The notes under the pieces: model-generated
Seen by the model: only the letters and a program-made list of their open reading frames with translations
The model's database searches: none
Told to the model about the DNA's origin: nothing
Origin: Panacagrimonas sp965216805
GTDB taxonomy: Bacteria; Pseudomonadota; Gammaproteobacteria; Nevskiales; Nevskiaceae
Assembly (NCBI RefSeq): GCF_965216805.1
Contig: NZ_CBDCGN010000002.1
Span: 2,356,001 to 2,420,000 of the forward strand
DNA: 64,000 nucleotides
Direction of reading: 5' to 3'
Part shown: positions 42,839 to 51,882 of the stretch, piece after piece
How positions within the stretch are numbered: position 1 is the first letter of the stretch
Layout: every line of letters starts with the position of its first letter
Program-made: the position numbers and the translations under genes

Positions 42839-44152
42839 ATGGCAACCGATCCGGACGATCCTTTTGCGCCGCGCAGCGACGATCGCACCATCATGGTGCC
42901 AACCCCGCGTCGGCCCCAGTCCAAGGCACCGGATACCCCCGCCCCGCGGCCTGCCGCGCCACCGCCCGCGGCGCACGCTCCGGCGGCGGCTGTCGATCTG
43001 CCGGATGCCGTCGGTGCCAATCCGCTGCTGGCGGCCGCGACGCCGATCCTGGATCTGATTCCGCAGCTGCGAGGCTCGGTGCAGGCCGATCCCAACGCCG
43101 TCAAGAGCAGCCTGATTGCCGGCATCCGTTCGTTCGAACAGAGCGCGCGCAAGGCCAATCTGGCTCCGGAAAAGATCGTGGCCGCGCGTTACGCGCTATG
43201 CACGTTCGTCGATGAAACCGCGGCCAACACGCCCTGGGGCGGTTCCGGTCAATGGAGCGCACAAAGCCTGCTGGTGAGTTTCCACAACGAAGCCTGGGGC
43301 GGCGAAAAAACCTTTCAGCTGCTGGCCAAGCTGGCCGAGAACCCCGGCGCCAACCGCGACCTGCTGGAACTGCTGGAAGTCTGCCTGGCAATGGGTTTCC
43401 AGGGCCGTTTCCGCGTGGTCGATAACGGCCAGGCGCAGCTCCTGCAGGTACGCGAACGCCTGTTCGAAGTGCTGCGCCGCGAACGCGGCGACGTCGAACG
43501 CGAACTGAGCCCCAATTGGAAAGGCGCCGCGTTCGGGCAGAACGCCATCATCAGCCTGTTCCCGTTGTGGGTGGTGGCGGCTGCCACGGCGCTGATCCTG
43601 ACTCTGACCTTCGTCATCCTCAGCACCGTCCTCAATCGCAAGTCGGACCCGGTGTTCGCCAGCGTGCTGGGTATCCAGGCGCCGCAGGCGGAGGGGCGCG
43701 TTGCGGCGCCGGCCCAGAAACCGGTGCCACCGAGATTGCGTGGCCTGCTGGCCGAGGACATCGCCGCTCAGTACGTGGACGTGGGCGATTACGACGACCG
43801 CAGCGTGGTCACCATCCGTTCCGACGGCTTCTTTGCGCCGGCCAGCAACACCGTGCCGGACAAGATGGTGCCGCTGATCGACCGCATTGCAGAGGCGATC
43901 AATCAGGTGCCCGGCAAAGTGCTGGTGATCGGTCATTCCGACAACGCGCCGATCCGCTCGGTGCGCTTCCCTTCGAACTGGCACCTGTCCACCGCGCGCG
44001 CCGAAACGGTGGCCCAGCGCATGGCACGCATCGTCGACCCGGCGCGTATCCGCTCCGAAGGCCGCGCCGAATCCGAACCCATCGCGCCCAACGACACGCC
44101 GGCCAATCGCGCCAAGAACCGGCGCGTCGAGGTTCAGGTGCTGGTCGACTGA
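42839..44152 (+). CDS. tssL: T6SS inner-membrane protein TssL with C-terminal OmpA domain
   Basis: A 437-residue TssL. An N-terminal Pro/Ala-rich region precedes the cytoplasmic IcmH/DotU domain: RYALCTFVDETAANTPWGG, LLVSFHNEAWGGEKTFQLL and LLELLEVCLAMGFQGRFRV. One transmembrane helix FPLWVVAAATALILTLTFVIL lies at about 239-260. The periplasmic end is an OmpA-like peptidoglycan-binding domain: SDGFFAPASNTVPDKM, VLVIGHSDNAPIRS, NWHLSTARAETVAQ and NRRVEVQVLVD. This fused form needs no separate TagL/TagP wall anchor. Confidence 0.96.
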   Translation: MATDPDDPFAPRSDDRTIMVPTPRRPQSKAPDTPAPRPAAPPPAAHAPAAAVDLPDAVGANPLLAAATPILDLIPQLRGSVQADPNAVKSSLIAGIRSFEQSARKANLAPEKIVAARYALCTFVDETAANTPWGGSGQWSAQSLLVSFHNEAWGGEKTFQLLAKLAENPGANRDLLELLEVCLAMGFQGRFRVVDNGQAQLLQVRERLFEVLRRERGDVERELSPNWKGAAFGQNAIISLFPLWVVAAATALILTLTFVILSTVLNRKSDPVFASVLGIQAPQAEGRVAAPAQKPVPPRLRGLLAEDIAAQYVDVGDYDDRSVVTIRSDGFFAPASNTVPDKMVPLIDRIAEAINQVPGKVLVIGHSDNAPIRSVRFPSNWHLSTARAETVAQRMARIVDPARIRSEGRAESEPIAPNDTPANRAKNRRVEVQVLVD

Positions 44153-44188
44153 GCTTGCACTCCACGCCACCCGGATGGACCGCTCCGC

Positions 44189-47100
44189 ATGAGCAGAATT
44201 CTTCGCTTCTTTACCCACCCGCTGCTGATCGGATCGCTCGGACTGGGCGCCCTGTCGCTGGTGGTCTGGTATGTCGGACCCCTGATCGCCATCGGTGGCT
44301 GGCGCCCGCTGGAGGCGGCCTGGATCCGCTGGCTGCTGATCGGCCTGTTCGTGCTCATCTATGCCTTGCGGCGGACCTGGCGCTGGTACAAGACCCGCCG
44401 CGCCAGCAAGCGCCTGGTGGAAGGCCTGACCAAGGGGCCAGCCGCCAACGTTGCCGGCCCCAGCGAATCGCAGCAGGAAGTTCAGCTCCTCGCCGAACGC
44501 TTCGAAGAGGCGGTCGGCAAACTGCGCAAGCTGCGCACTTCGAGCAAGGCCGGCGGGCTGTCGGGATTGCTGGCGCGTTCCCGCAAACAGTATCTGTACG
44601 AGCTGCCCTGGTACGTGTTCATCGGGCCGCCCGGTTCGGGCAAGACCACCGCGCTGATCAACTCCGGGTTGCGCTTTCCGCTGGCCGACAAGGCCGGCGG
44701 CGCGCAGGCGATCAAGGGTGTCGGCGGCACTCGCAACTGCGATTGGTGGTTTACCGATGAGGCCGTGCTCATCGACACTGCCGGCCGCTATACCACCCAG
44801 GATTCCGACCAGGCGGTGGACAAGGCGGCCTGGAGCGGCTTTCTCGATCTGCTGCGCAGGTTCCGCCCGCGCCGTCCCATCAACGGCATCCTGCTGATCA
44901 TCAGCGCAGGCGACCTGCTCACGCAGTCGCCGCGCGAGCGTGCAGCACACGCCGAGGCCGCGCGTGCGCGCATTGAAGAACTTTACGAGCGCCTGCAGAT
45001 TCGCTTCCCGGTTTACGTGCTGCTGACCAAGGTCGATCTGCTCGCCGGCTTCACCGAATTTTTCTCGGACCTGAGCAAGGAAGAGCGTGCGCAGGTGTGG
45101 GGCACCACCTTCCCCTATTCTCAGGAGCCCGACGCACCGGACCCGCTGCTGTCGATGGAGCGCGAATGGGAGGGCCTGATGCGCCGCCTGTTCGAGCGCC
45201 AGCCGCAACGCCTGCGCGACGAAAAGGATCTGGGCAAGCGCGCGCTGATCTTCGGCTTTCCGCAGCAGGTGGCAGTCCTCAAGCCCGCGGTGCTGGACTT
45301 TCTGGGTCAGGTCTTCGTCACCTCGCGCTACGGCGCAGCGCCGCTGCTGCGTGGGGTGTACATGACCAGCGGTACGCAGGAAGGGCGTCCGATCGACCGC
45401 GTGGTCGGCAACATCGCGCGTGCCTTCGGCTTCGACGGCAATCCGCTGGCGCTGCAGACTTCCAGCGGACGCAGCTACTTTCTCACGCGCCTGCTGGGCG
45501 ACGTGATCTTCGGCGAACAGGCGCTGGCCGGAACCAACCTGAAATGGGAAAAACGCCGGCAGACCTTGCACTGGGTGGGCTACGCCGCTTGCGGTGTCAT
45601 CGGGCTGGGATTGCTGCTGGCCTGGATCGTGTCGTACGCGCGCAACAGCGGCTATGTCGGCGAGGTGGCCACCCGAGCACAGGTGGTGCGCGAAGAAGTG
45701 GCCGCGCTGCCCGCCGTGGCCGACACCAATGTCGTGACACTGCTGCCGACGCTCGATGCGGTACGCCAGATTCCACGCACCGACAGCCTGATCGACGGCG
45801 TGCCGCTGTCCATGACCTATGGCCTCTACCAGGGCGACAAGCTGCAGGCCGGCACCTCGCAGGCGTATCGCAACCTGTTGCGCAGCGCGTTTCTGCCGCG
45901 GCTGCTGTACCGGGTAGAAGATCGGCTGCGCAACATTCCCGCCGACGACCTCGAACAGACCTATGAAGTCCTCAAGGTCTACCTGATGCTGCAGGACCGC
46001 CTGCGCCTGGACCCCGGGTACGCGTCCGCGCTGATCGAATTCGACTGGGAAACCTCGCTGCCGCGCGATGTCAGCACCGATCAGCGTGCCGCCCTGTCGG
46101 AACACCTGGCAGCGCTGCTCAACCAGGACGATTACTCTTCGCCGCTGCCGGCCGATCCGATGCTGGTGGCCAGCGCGCGCAGTGCACTGACCCGCTATGA
46201 GCTGCCGCAGCGCGTCTACAGCCGGCTCAAGCGCGAGGGCATCGGGTCCGAATACCCGGCGTTCACGGTGGCGGCCAAGGGCGGCCCCAGCGCACCGCTG
46301 GTCTTCCAGCGGCGTAGCGGCAAGCCCCTGTCCGAAGGCGTGCCGGGCATGTTCTCCTACGACGGTTACCATCAGGCGTTCCAGACCCGGGTCGGCGAAG
46401 TCTCCAAGCAGCTCGCCGAAGAACAGTCCTGGGTGCTGGGAACCAGCGATTCGCCGGAGGTGGTTGAATCGGCAAAGGCCATGCTCGGTTCCGGCGAAGT
46501 CGCCGAGGCGGTGCGCAAGCTCTACCTGCAGGACTACGTGCAGGTATGGGACGAGTTCATCGCCGATATCGGATTGAAGCGGCCGGGCAATCTGTCGGAA
46601 AGCATCCAGATCGCGCGCATCCTGTCGGCGCCCGATTCACCCATGCCGGTGCTGATGAAGGCGCTGGTGCGCGAAACCACGCTGTCCAAACCGCAGGAAA
46701 ACGAAAGGGACCTCGGCGACAAGGCGGCGGACAAGCTTGAGGCGCAGACCCAGCGCCTGCGCAACCTCTTCGGCAGCGGCAACACCAGCGCGCGCAACGA
46801 TCCCACCGCCGGCAAGACCGCGGAGAGCATCGTGGACGATCGCTTCGCCAATCTGCGCGGCTGGGTGCTGGGGTCGGGCGACGGCAACCCTTCACCGATG
46901 GATGGCGCGCTGACCCTGGTCAACGACGTCTACATCATGCTCAGCAACACCGAGACCGCGCTGCAGAGCGGCAACCCGCCTCCGCCCAGCGACGCCCCCA
47001 ACCGGGTCAAGGCCGAGGCGGCACGTATGCCGCAACCGTTCAAGTCGGTACTGCAGGACCTGTCCGCCACCGGCACCAGCCTTGTGCTCGGCCAGACCCG

Positions 47101-47800
47101 CGAAAACCTGTCCAAGGGGATCGCACAGTCGTTCGGCGATTTCTGCGCGCAGGCCATCAACGGTCGCTACCCCTTCAACTCCGGTAGCGCACGCGACGTC
47201 ACCTCCGACGACTTCGGCGCGCTGTTCGGCCAGGGCGGCAAGATCGAGCAGTATTTCAACTCCGACCTGGCGCCCTACGTGGACACCAGCACCAAGCCCT
47301 GGAGCCTGAAGAAGGTCGAGGGCGTGCCGATGGGATTCGCCGGCTCGCTGGTGCAGTTCGAACGCGCCGACACCATCAAGCGGGTGTTCTTCCGCGGTGG
47401 CCAGCAAGCCACCTATCGTTACGAATTCAAACCGGTGCGCATGGATGCGGGCATCACCCGCTTCCTGCTCGAAGTCGATGGCCAGAGCGTCACCTACAGC
47501 CACGGTCCGGCGGTTCCCAAGTGGGTACAGTGGCCGGGTCCCGACGGAACCTCCATCGTGCGCCTTACGGTCGAGCCTGCCGGAGCCTCCGGGTCGGGCT
47601 ATACCATGGAAGGACCGTGGGCGTTGTTCCGCCTGTTCGACAAGGCGCGCGTGGAACGCACCTCGCAGCCCGAAAAGATGTTCGTGACCTTCTCGCTGGA
47701 CGGACGCGAAGTACGTTTCGAGGTCACCGCCGGCAGCGTGCAGAACCCCTACGGGCTCAACGAGCTCCGCCAGTTCCAATGCCCCCGGAGTCTGGGCTGA
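44189..47800 (+). CDS. tssM: T6SS inner-membrane protein TssM (IcmF)
   Basis: A 1203-residue IcmF. Two N-terminal transmembrane helices (about 11-35 and 46-62) precede a cytoplasmic NTPase-like domain with Walker A GPPGSGKT at 146-153 and DTAGRY further on; a third helix WVGYAACGVIGLGLLLAWIV follows at about 458-478. The rest is periplasmic, with the C-terminal beta domain GPWALFRLFDKARVERTSQPEKMFVTF typical of TssM. With TssJ and TssL it forms the trans-envelope channel. The stop overlaps the tagF start (TGATG). Confidence 0.97.
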   Translation: MSRILRFFTHPLLIGSLGLGALSLVVWYVGPLIAIGGWRPLEAAWIRWLLIGLFVLIYALRRTWRWYKTRRASKRLVEGLTKGPAANVAGPSESQQEVQLLAERFEEAVGKLRKLRTSSKAGGLSGLLARSRKQYLYELPWYVFIGPPGSGKTTALINSGLRFPLADKAGGAQAIKGVGGTRNCDWWFTDEAVLIDTAGRYTTQDSDQAVDKAAWSGFLDLLRRFRPRRPINGILLIISAGDLLTQSPRERAAHAEAARARIEELYERLQIRFPVYVLLTKVDLLAGFTEFFSDLSKEERAQVWGTTFPYSQEPDAPDPLLSMEREWEGLMRRLFERQPQRLRDEKDLGKRALIFGFPQQVAVLKPAVLDFLGQVFVTSRYGAAPLLRGVYMTSGTQEGRPIDRVVGNIARAFGFDGNPLALQTSSGRSYFLTRLLGDVIFGEQALAGTNLKWEKRRQTLHWVGYAACGVIGLGLLLAWIVSYARNSGYVGEVATRAQVVREEVAALPAVADTNVVTLLPTLDAVRQIPRTDSLIDGVPLSMTYGLYQGDKLQAGTSQAYRNLLRSAFLPRLLYRVEDRLRNIPADDLEQTYEVLKVYLMLQDRLRLDPGYASALIEFDWETSLPRDVSTDQRAALSEHLAALLNQDDYSSPLPADPMLVASARSALTRYELPQRVYSRLKREGIGSEYPAFTVAAKGGPSAPLVFQRRSGKPLSEGVPGMFSYDGYHQAFQTRVGEVSKQLAEEQSWVLGTSDSPEVVESAKAMLGSGEVAEAVRKLYLQDYVQVWDEFIADIGLKRPGNLSESIQIARILSAPDSPMPVLMKALVRETTLSKPQENERDLGDKAADKLEAQTQRLRNLFGSGNTSARNDPTAGKTAESIVDDRFANLRGWVLGSGDGNPSPMDGALTLVNDVYIMLSNTETALQSGNPPPPSDAPNRVKAEAARMPQPFKSVLQDLSATGTSLVLGQTRENLSKGIAQSFGDFCAQAINGRYPFNSGSARDVTSDDFGALFGQGGKIEQYFNSDLAPYVDTSTKPWSLKKVEGVPMGFAGSLVQFERADTIKRVFFRGGQQATYRYEFKPVRMDAGITRFLLEVDGQSVTYSHGPAVPKWVQWPGPDGTSIVRLTVEPAGASGSGYTMEGPWALFRLFDKARVERTSQPEKMFVTFSLDGREVRFEVTAGSVQNPYGLNELRQFQCPRSLG

Positions 47801-48516
47801 TGGGCTCGCAAGAGCAGTCCGAGCCCAGTATCGGCAGCGGGCAACCGGCGGTGGCCGGCTGGTACGGCAAGCTGCCGTTTCTCGGCGACTTCGCCGGGCG
47901 GCGCTTGCCGTCCTCGTTCGTGCGTACCTGGGACGACTGGCTGCAATCGGTGATCTACGGCAGCCGTGCGCTGATGGGAGAGGACTGGCTGCCGAATTAT
48001 CTCAACAGTCCGATCTGGCATTTCTGTCTGGCGCCCGGCCTGTGCGGCAACAACGCCTGGATCGGCCTGATGATGTCCAGCGTGGACCGCGCCAACCGCC
48101 ACTTTCCCTTTACCATCGCCCACGGCGTGCCGCCGGGCGGCCTGCACGATCTGGCCTTCGGTACCCTGGCGGAATGGCTGGTCGCACTCGAATCCGAAGC
48201 GGTCGGCATGCTCGATCTCGAAGGCTCGGTGCAGGTGCTGGAAGACCGCCTCGCAGCGCTGGCCTCGCCGCTGATGCTGGACGACACCCGTCCGCGTCCG
48301 CTGGAGGCGCTCACGCCCTACCTCGACCGCCTGCAACTGCGCGCCAACAGCGAGGTCCCCGCCCTGCTCTCCACCCTGGCCCGCGACAGCGCCAGCGGCG
48401 GCGCCAGCAGTGTGTGGTGGACCAGCGCCGGCCCCGAAGGCCATTCCTGGATCACCGCCACCCGCGGCCTGCCGCATGCGGAGAGCTACAGCGCGATGCT
48501 GCGGGTATCCGGGTAG
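47800..48516 (+). CDS. tagF: T6SS post-translational repressor TagF
   Basis: A 238-residue protein with the TagF/ImpM domain: GWYGKLPFLGDFAGRRLPSSFVRTWDDWLQ, SPIWHFCLAPGLCG and NRHFPFTIAHGV. GGAG at 47786-47789 supports ATG 47800, which overlaps the tssM stop; an in-frame ATG at 47779 is possible. TagF binds the FHA protein and blocks firing independently of PppA. In some species it is fused to PppA; here it is separate and lies at the far end of the locus. Confidence 0.92.
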   Translation: MGSQEQSEPSIGSGQPAVAGWYGKLPFLGDFAGRRLPSSFVRTWDDWLQSVIYGSRALMGEDWLPNYLNSPIWHFCLAPGLCGNNAWIGLMMSSVDRANRHFPFTIAHGVPPGGLHDLAFGTLAEWLVALESEAVGMLDLEGSVQVLEDRLAALASPLMLDDTRPRPLEALTPYLDRLQLRANSEVPALLSTLARDSASGGASSVWWTSAGPEGHSWITATRGLPHAESYSAMLRVSG

Positions 48517-48625
48517 CGGGGGTATCTGGGCAAGGGCGTAGCTCGCGTTCGGCCGCAGGCGACCCCAGGAGCTCTACCCCGCCGAAACCGCAAGACTTAC
48601 CGTCGCGATCGACGCCCGACCGGCA

Positions 48626-48654
48626 GACGTCGCTCCGGGCGGGAGCGCAGCGTC
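48626..48654. terminator. Imperfect hairpin between convergent tagF and ffh
   Basis: CGCTCC (48631-48636) and GGAGCG (48642-48647) form a 6-bp stem with a 5-base loop, extended by GACG/CGTC outer pairs with a bulge. It sits at the meeting point of two convergent transcripts and touches the ffh stop codon. No T-run on either side. Weak bidirectional terminator candidate. Confidence 0.3.
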
Positions 48655-50014
48655 AGCGCGGCATCATGCCCGGCGGCATCTTGCCGCCGAAGCGGCGCAT
48701 CAGCTTGGCCATGCCGCCGCCCGCCATCTTCTTCATCAGGTCGCGGGTGGTGTCGAACTGACGCAGCAGCTTGTTGACCTCCTGCACCTCGACGCCGGCA
48801 CCTGCGGCAATGCGGCGTTTGCGCGAGGCCTTGAGCAGGTCGGGAAACTTGCGCTCCTGCGCGGTCATGGAGTTGATGATGGCAACGGTGCGGCCGATTT
48901 CCTTTTCGGCGTTGACGTTCTTCATCTGCGCCTGCATCTGTGCGCCGCCGGGCAGCTTTTCGATGATGGAGTCGAAGCTGCCCAGGCTCTGCATCTGTTG
49001 CATCTGCTCGCGGAAATCCGCCAGGTCGAAGCCGCGCTTGGAGGTGAGCTTCTTGGCCAGTTTCTGCGCCTTGTCGGCGTCGACCTTCTTGGTGGTCTCC
49101 TCGATCAGGGACAGCACGTCACCCTGGCCGATGATGCGGGTGGCGATGCGTTCCGGGTGAAACACTTCGAGCTTGTCGGTCTTTTCGCCCACACCGAGAA
49201 ACTTGATCGGCCGCCCCGTCACCTGGCGCACCGACAGCGCTGCGCCACCACGCGAATCGCCGTCGACCTTGGTCAGCACCACGCCGGTCAGCGGCACCGC
49301 ATCAGCAAAGGCCTTGGCGGTGTTGGCGGCATCCTGGCCGGTCATGCTGTCGACCACGAACAGGGTTTCGGTGGGCGCGATCGCGGCGTGCAGCGCCGAG
49401 ATCTCGGCCATCATCTCGGCATCCACCGTGGTGCGGCCGGCGGTGTCCACGATCAACACGTCGGCGTACTGCTTCCTGGCCTCAGCCAGCGCCGCACGCG
49501 CGATGTCGACCGGATTCTGACCGACGGCTGATGGAAATACGGTCGCGCCGACCTGAGTGCCGACGATGCGCAACTGCTCGATGGCGGCCGGGCGGTAGAC
49601 GTCGCAGGACACCACCATCACCGATTTCTTCTCGTCCTCCTTGAGCCGACGCGCCAGCTTGGCGGTGGTGGTGGTCTTGCCGGAGCCTTGCAGGCCCGCC
49701 ATCAGGATCACCACTGGCGGCTGTGCGCGCAGATTCAGCGGTTCGGAGGTGCCGCCCAGAGCTGCGGTCAGTTCCTGTTGGACGACCTTGAGGAAGGCCT
49801 GGCCCGGCGTCAGCGAGGTGGTGATCTCGGCGCCGAGCGCACGTTCCTTGACCTTGTCGATGAAGCTCTTGATCACCGGCAGGGCGACGTCGGCCTCCAG
49901 CAGCGCCATGCGCAGCTCGCGCGCCGCAGTATTGATCTGATCGGGGGTCAGACGCCCCTGCCCGCGAATGGCGTCGAGGGTGCGGGTCAGGCGCTGGGTA
50001 AGGGTTTCGAACAT
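48653..50014 (-). CDS. ffh: Signal recognition particle protein Ffh
   Basis: A 453-residue Ffh from ATG 50014 (MFETLTQRLTRTLDAIRGQG). The N domain has ALLEADVALPVIKSFIDKV; the G domain has GLQGSGKTTTTAKLARRL, DTAGR and TKVDGDSRGGAALS; the M domain is Met-rich (REQMQQMQSLGSF, PGGAQMQAQMK) with the RNA-binding SRKRRIAAGAG. It binds 4.5S RNA and targets nascent membrane proteins to FtsY. Lies next to the ccsA-like gene and a corC-family gene, an old gammaproteobacterial neighbourhood. Confidence 0.97.
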   Translation of the reverse strand: MFETLTQRLTRTLDAIRGQGRLTPDQINTAARELRMALLEADVALPVIKSFIDKVKERALGAEITTSLTPGQAFLKVVQQELTAALGGTSEPLNLRAQPPVVILMAGLQGSGKTTTTAKLARRLKEDEKKSVMVVSCDVYRPAAIEQLRIVGTQVGATVFPSAVGQNPVDIARAALAEARKQYADVLIVDTAGRTTVDAEMMAEISALHAAIAPTETLFVVDSMTGQDAANTAKAFADAVPLTGVVLTKVDGDSRGGAALSVRQVTGRPIKFLGVGEKTDKLEVFHPERIATRIIGQGDVLSLIEETTKKVDADKAQKLAKKLTSKRGFDLADFREQMQQMQSLGSFDSIIEKLPGGAQMQAQMKNVNAEKEIGRTVAIINSMTAQERKFPDLLKASRKRRIAAGAGVEVQEVNKLLRQFDTTRDLMKKMAGGGMAKLMRRFGGKMPPGMMPR

Positions 50015-50143
50015 GGGAGCAAGCTTGCGTCTGCGGATCAGCAACAAGCTTAGCGGGACTGTGGGTCTGGCGTTGCAGCCGCCTTGCTCGATCCGATCGT
50101 ATGTAGTGGCGCCTTAGCGGACGGGCCCACCCGGACCGGCGGG

Positions 50144-50911
50144 TCAGATGTCGATCACATCGCCGCGCTGCACATGCCGCAGCTGCCAGCCCTCCAGGGC
50201 CGTGGCACAGTCGCGCAGCAGTTGCGGTTCGCAGCCCGGCTTGTGGTGGGTCAGCAGCAGCTGCGGACGATGGCGCAGCATCGACAGATCGCGGCTCAGG
50301 CTCTGCGGCGTGTAGTGGCGCGCCAGCGCGCCGAGCTCGGCATCGGCATCGGGAAACGCCACATCCACCATCAGGATATCCAGGCGTGGAAGTGCGTTAA
50401 GCGCCGGCCATAGTTGCGGACAGGATCCGGTATCGCCGGTGAACGCGAACGTGAGCTTGGGGCCGGTCAGCGCGTAACCCAGCGCCGGCACGGTGTGGCA
50501 GACCTCGAAACAGCTCAACCCCAGCGGTGCAAGCCCCGGCAAACGCTGGCCGGGTTGGCAGGCGGTCATCCGCAGCATGGGCTGCTCGGCACTGGGAATT
50601 TGAGTGAAATCCGGCCAGAGCGCCCAGTTGAAAAGGTGCTGACGCAGGGCATCGAGGGTCTCGGCGCGCGCCAGTACCTCGATAGGCGCGTCGATCAGCC
50701 CGAACAGATTGTCGACCATGAAGGCAAGGCCGCAGACATGATCCAAGTGTGCATGCGTGAGCACCACGCGGCGGATCCGGCGCATCGCCTCGGCGGAAAG
50801 ATCGCCCACGCCGGTACCGGCGTCGATCAGCAGGGTGCCGTCTACCAGCAGCGTGGTGGTGCGCAGACCCGGTCCGACACCTCCGCTACAGCCGAGAACC
50901 TCGATCCGCAT
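50144..50911 (-). CDS. Metallo-beta-lactamase-fold hydrolase (class II phosphodiesterase-like)
   Basis: A 255-residue protein from ATG 50911. The metal motif is LTHAHLDH (His53, His55, Asp57, His58), preceded by LLIDAGTGVGDL and followed by FAFTGDTG and a late LLTHHKPG histidine pair. The overall pattern, including HTVPALGYALTG, recalls class II cAMP phosphodiesterases and related ribonuclease Z-like enzymes. It may hydrolyse a cyclic nucleotide or another phosphodiester; not provable here. It reads toward ffh with 129 bases between, where a small GC-rich hairpin (about 50128-50144) may slow transcription. Confidence 0.8.
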   Translation of the reverse strand: MRIEVLGCSGGVGPGLRTTTLLVDGTLLIDAGTGVGDLSAEAMRRIRRVVLTHAHLDHVCGLAFMVDNLFGLIDAPIEVLARAETLDALRQHLFNWALWPDFTQIPSAEQPMLRMTACQPGQRLPGLAPLGLSCFEVCHTVPALGYALTGPKLTFAFTGDTGSCPQLWPALNALPRLDILMVDVAFPDADAELGALARHYTPQSLSRDLSMLRHRPQLLLTHHKPGCEPQLLRDCATALEGWQLRHVQRGDVIDI

Positions 50912-50991
50912 ACCGAATGTGCGCCCTTGGTTTTAGGGCGATGCTAGCACGCACCCACTGGCCCGCTGCGTCGGGCTGGGGCCCTGCCCGA

Positions 50992-51000
50992 TGCTATGCT
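50992..51000 (+). promoter_or_regulatory. Extended -10-like element upstream of ccsA-like gene
   Basis: TGCTATGCT in the 99-base divergent gap contains TATGCT preceded by TGC, like an extended sigma-70 -10 box, 10 bases ahead of ATG 51011. If used, the transcript would be almost leaderless and the upstream ATG at 50996 could not be the start. No clear -35 is seen. Confidence 0.35.
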
Positions 51001-51010
51001 CGTGCCGTCC

Positions 51011-51796
51011 ATGAACGCCGTGATCGCCTCCCTCGCCGCCGCGCCGATCTACGGCCTCAGCGCGCTGCTGGCCTGGCACCGCCCACGCTGGGCCACCGCC
51101 CTGGTGCCGCTGGCGCTGGCGCTGCACTTCGCCGCGCTGGCCCTGGGCCTGGTGCATCAGGGCAGCCTGCGCATCGGCGTGACCGAAGCCGCCTCGCTGT
51201 TCGCGTGGCAGTCGGCGGTGCTGCTGTGGCTGTTCGCGCTGCGCGAGCCGATCGCCGTCAACGGCACCGCGATCTATCCATTGGCCGCGGTATTCGCGGT
51301 GTGGGCGGCACTGGTGCCCTCGCCGATCAGCCAGGTGCGGGTCAGCGACTGGCAGGTCACCGTGCATGTGCTGCTGTCGCTGTTGTCGGCAGGCCTGCTG
51401 ACCCTGGCGGCGGTGCAGTCGGTCGCGCTGGCGATTCAGGACCGCCTGCTGCACCGGCACCGGGTGCCGCCAACAGGTGCGCGCCTGCCGCCGCTGCAGA
51501 CCATGGAAAGGGTGCTGTTCCAGCTCATCGCCGTGGGATTCGCCCTGCTCAGCCTCACCCTGCTGACCGGACTGTGGTTCGTGCACGACTGGATGGCCCA
51601 GCACCTGGCGCACAAGACGGTTCTGTCGGTGTCGGCCTGGATGATCTTCGGCGTGCTGTTATGGGGACGCTGGCGTTACGGCTGGCGCGGTCGCACGGCT
51701 ATCCGATGGGCGCTTGCGGGCTACGCGACGCTGGTCGTGGCGTACTTCGGCAGCAAGGCAATTCTGGAACAAATCTTTGGGAATCATTGGTCTTGA
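51011..51796 (+). CDS. CcsA/YpjD-like cytochrome c assembly family membrane protein
   Basis: A 261-residue polytopic protein (266 if ATG 50996 is used). About eight hydrophobic helices are visible; family hallmarks are ASLFAWQSAVLLWLFAL, HVLLSLLSAGLLTLAAVQSVALAIQ with a conserved His, LTLLTGLWFVHDW and the late HKTVLSVSAWMIFGVLLWGRWRYGWRGR. The WxWD haem-handling motif of CcmC/CcmF types is not evident, so it is a YpjD-type relative of unknown role. Gene order ffh-ypjD-corC is shared with E. coli. Confidence 0.85.
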   Translation: MNAVIASLAAAPIYGLSALLAWHRPRWATALVPLALALHFAALALGLVHQGSLRIGVTEAASLFAWQSAVLLWLFALREPIAVNGTAIYPLAAVFAVWAALVPSPISQVRVSDWQVTVHVLLSLLSAGLLTLAAVQSVALAIQDRLLHRHRVPPTGARLPPLQTMERVLFQLIAVGFALLSLTLLTGLWFVHDWMAQHLAHKTVLSVSAWMIFGVLLWGRWRYGWRGRTAIRWALAGYATLVVAYFGSKAILEQIFGNHWS

Positions 51797-51882
51797 ATTG
51801 ATTCTTAAAGTTGACGTGCTTGACAGCTTCAGGACGCATTCAGTAACTAGATCGCGTTGCCGCCAAGGCCCGCGCCCGCCAC

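Noticed and set aside
43196..46372. 1058-codon open frame antisense to tssL and tssM
   Set aside because: Runs across two well-supported genes and shows no recognisable protein pattern.
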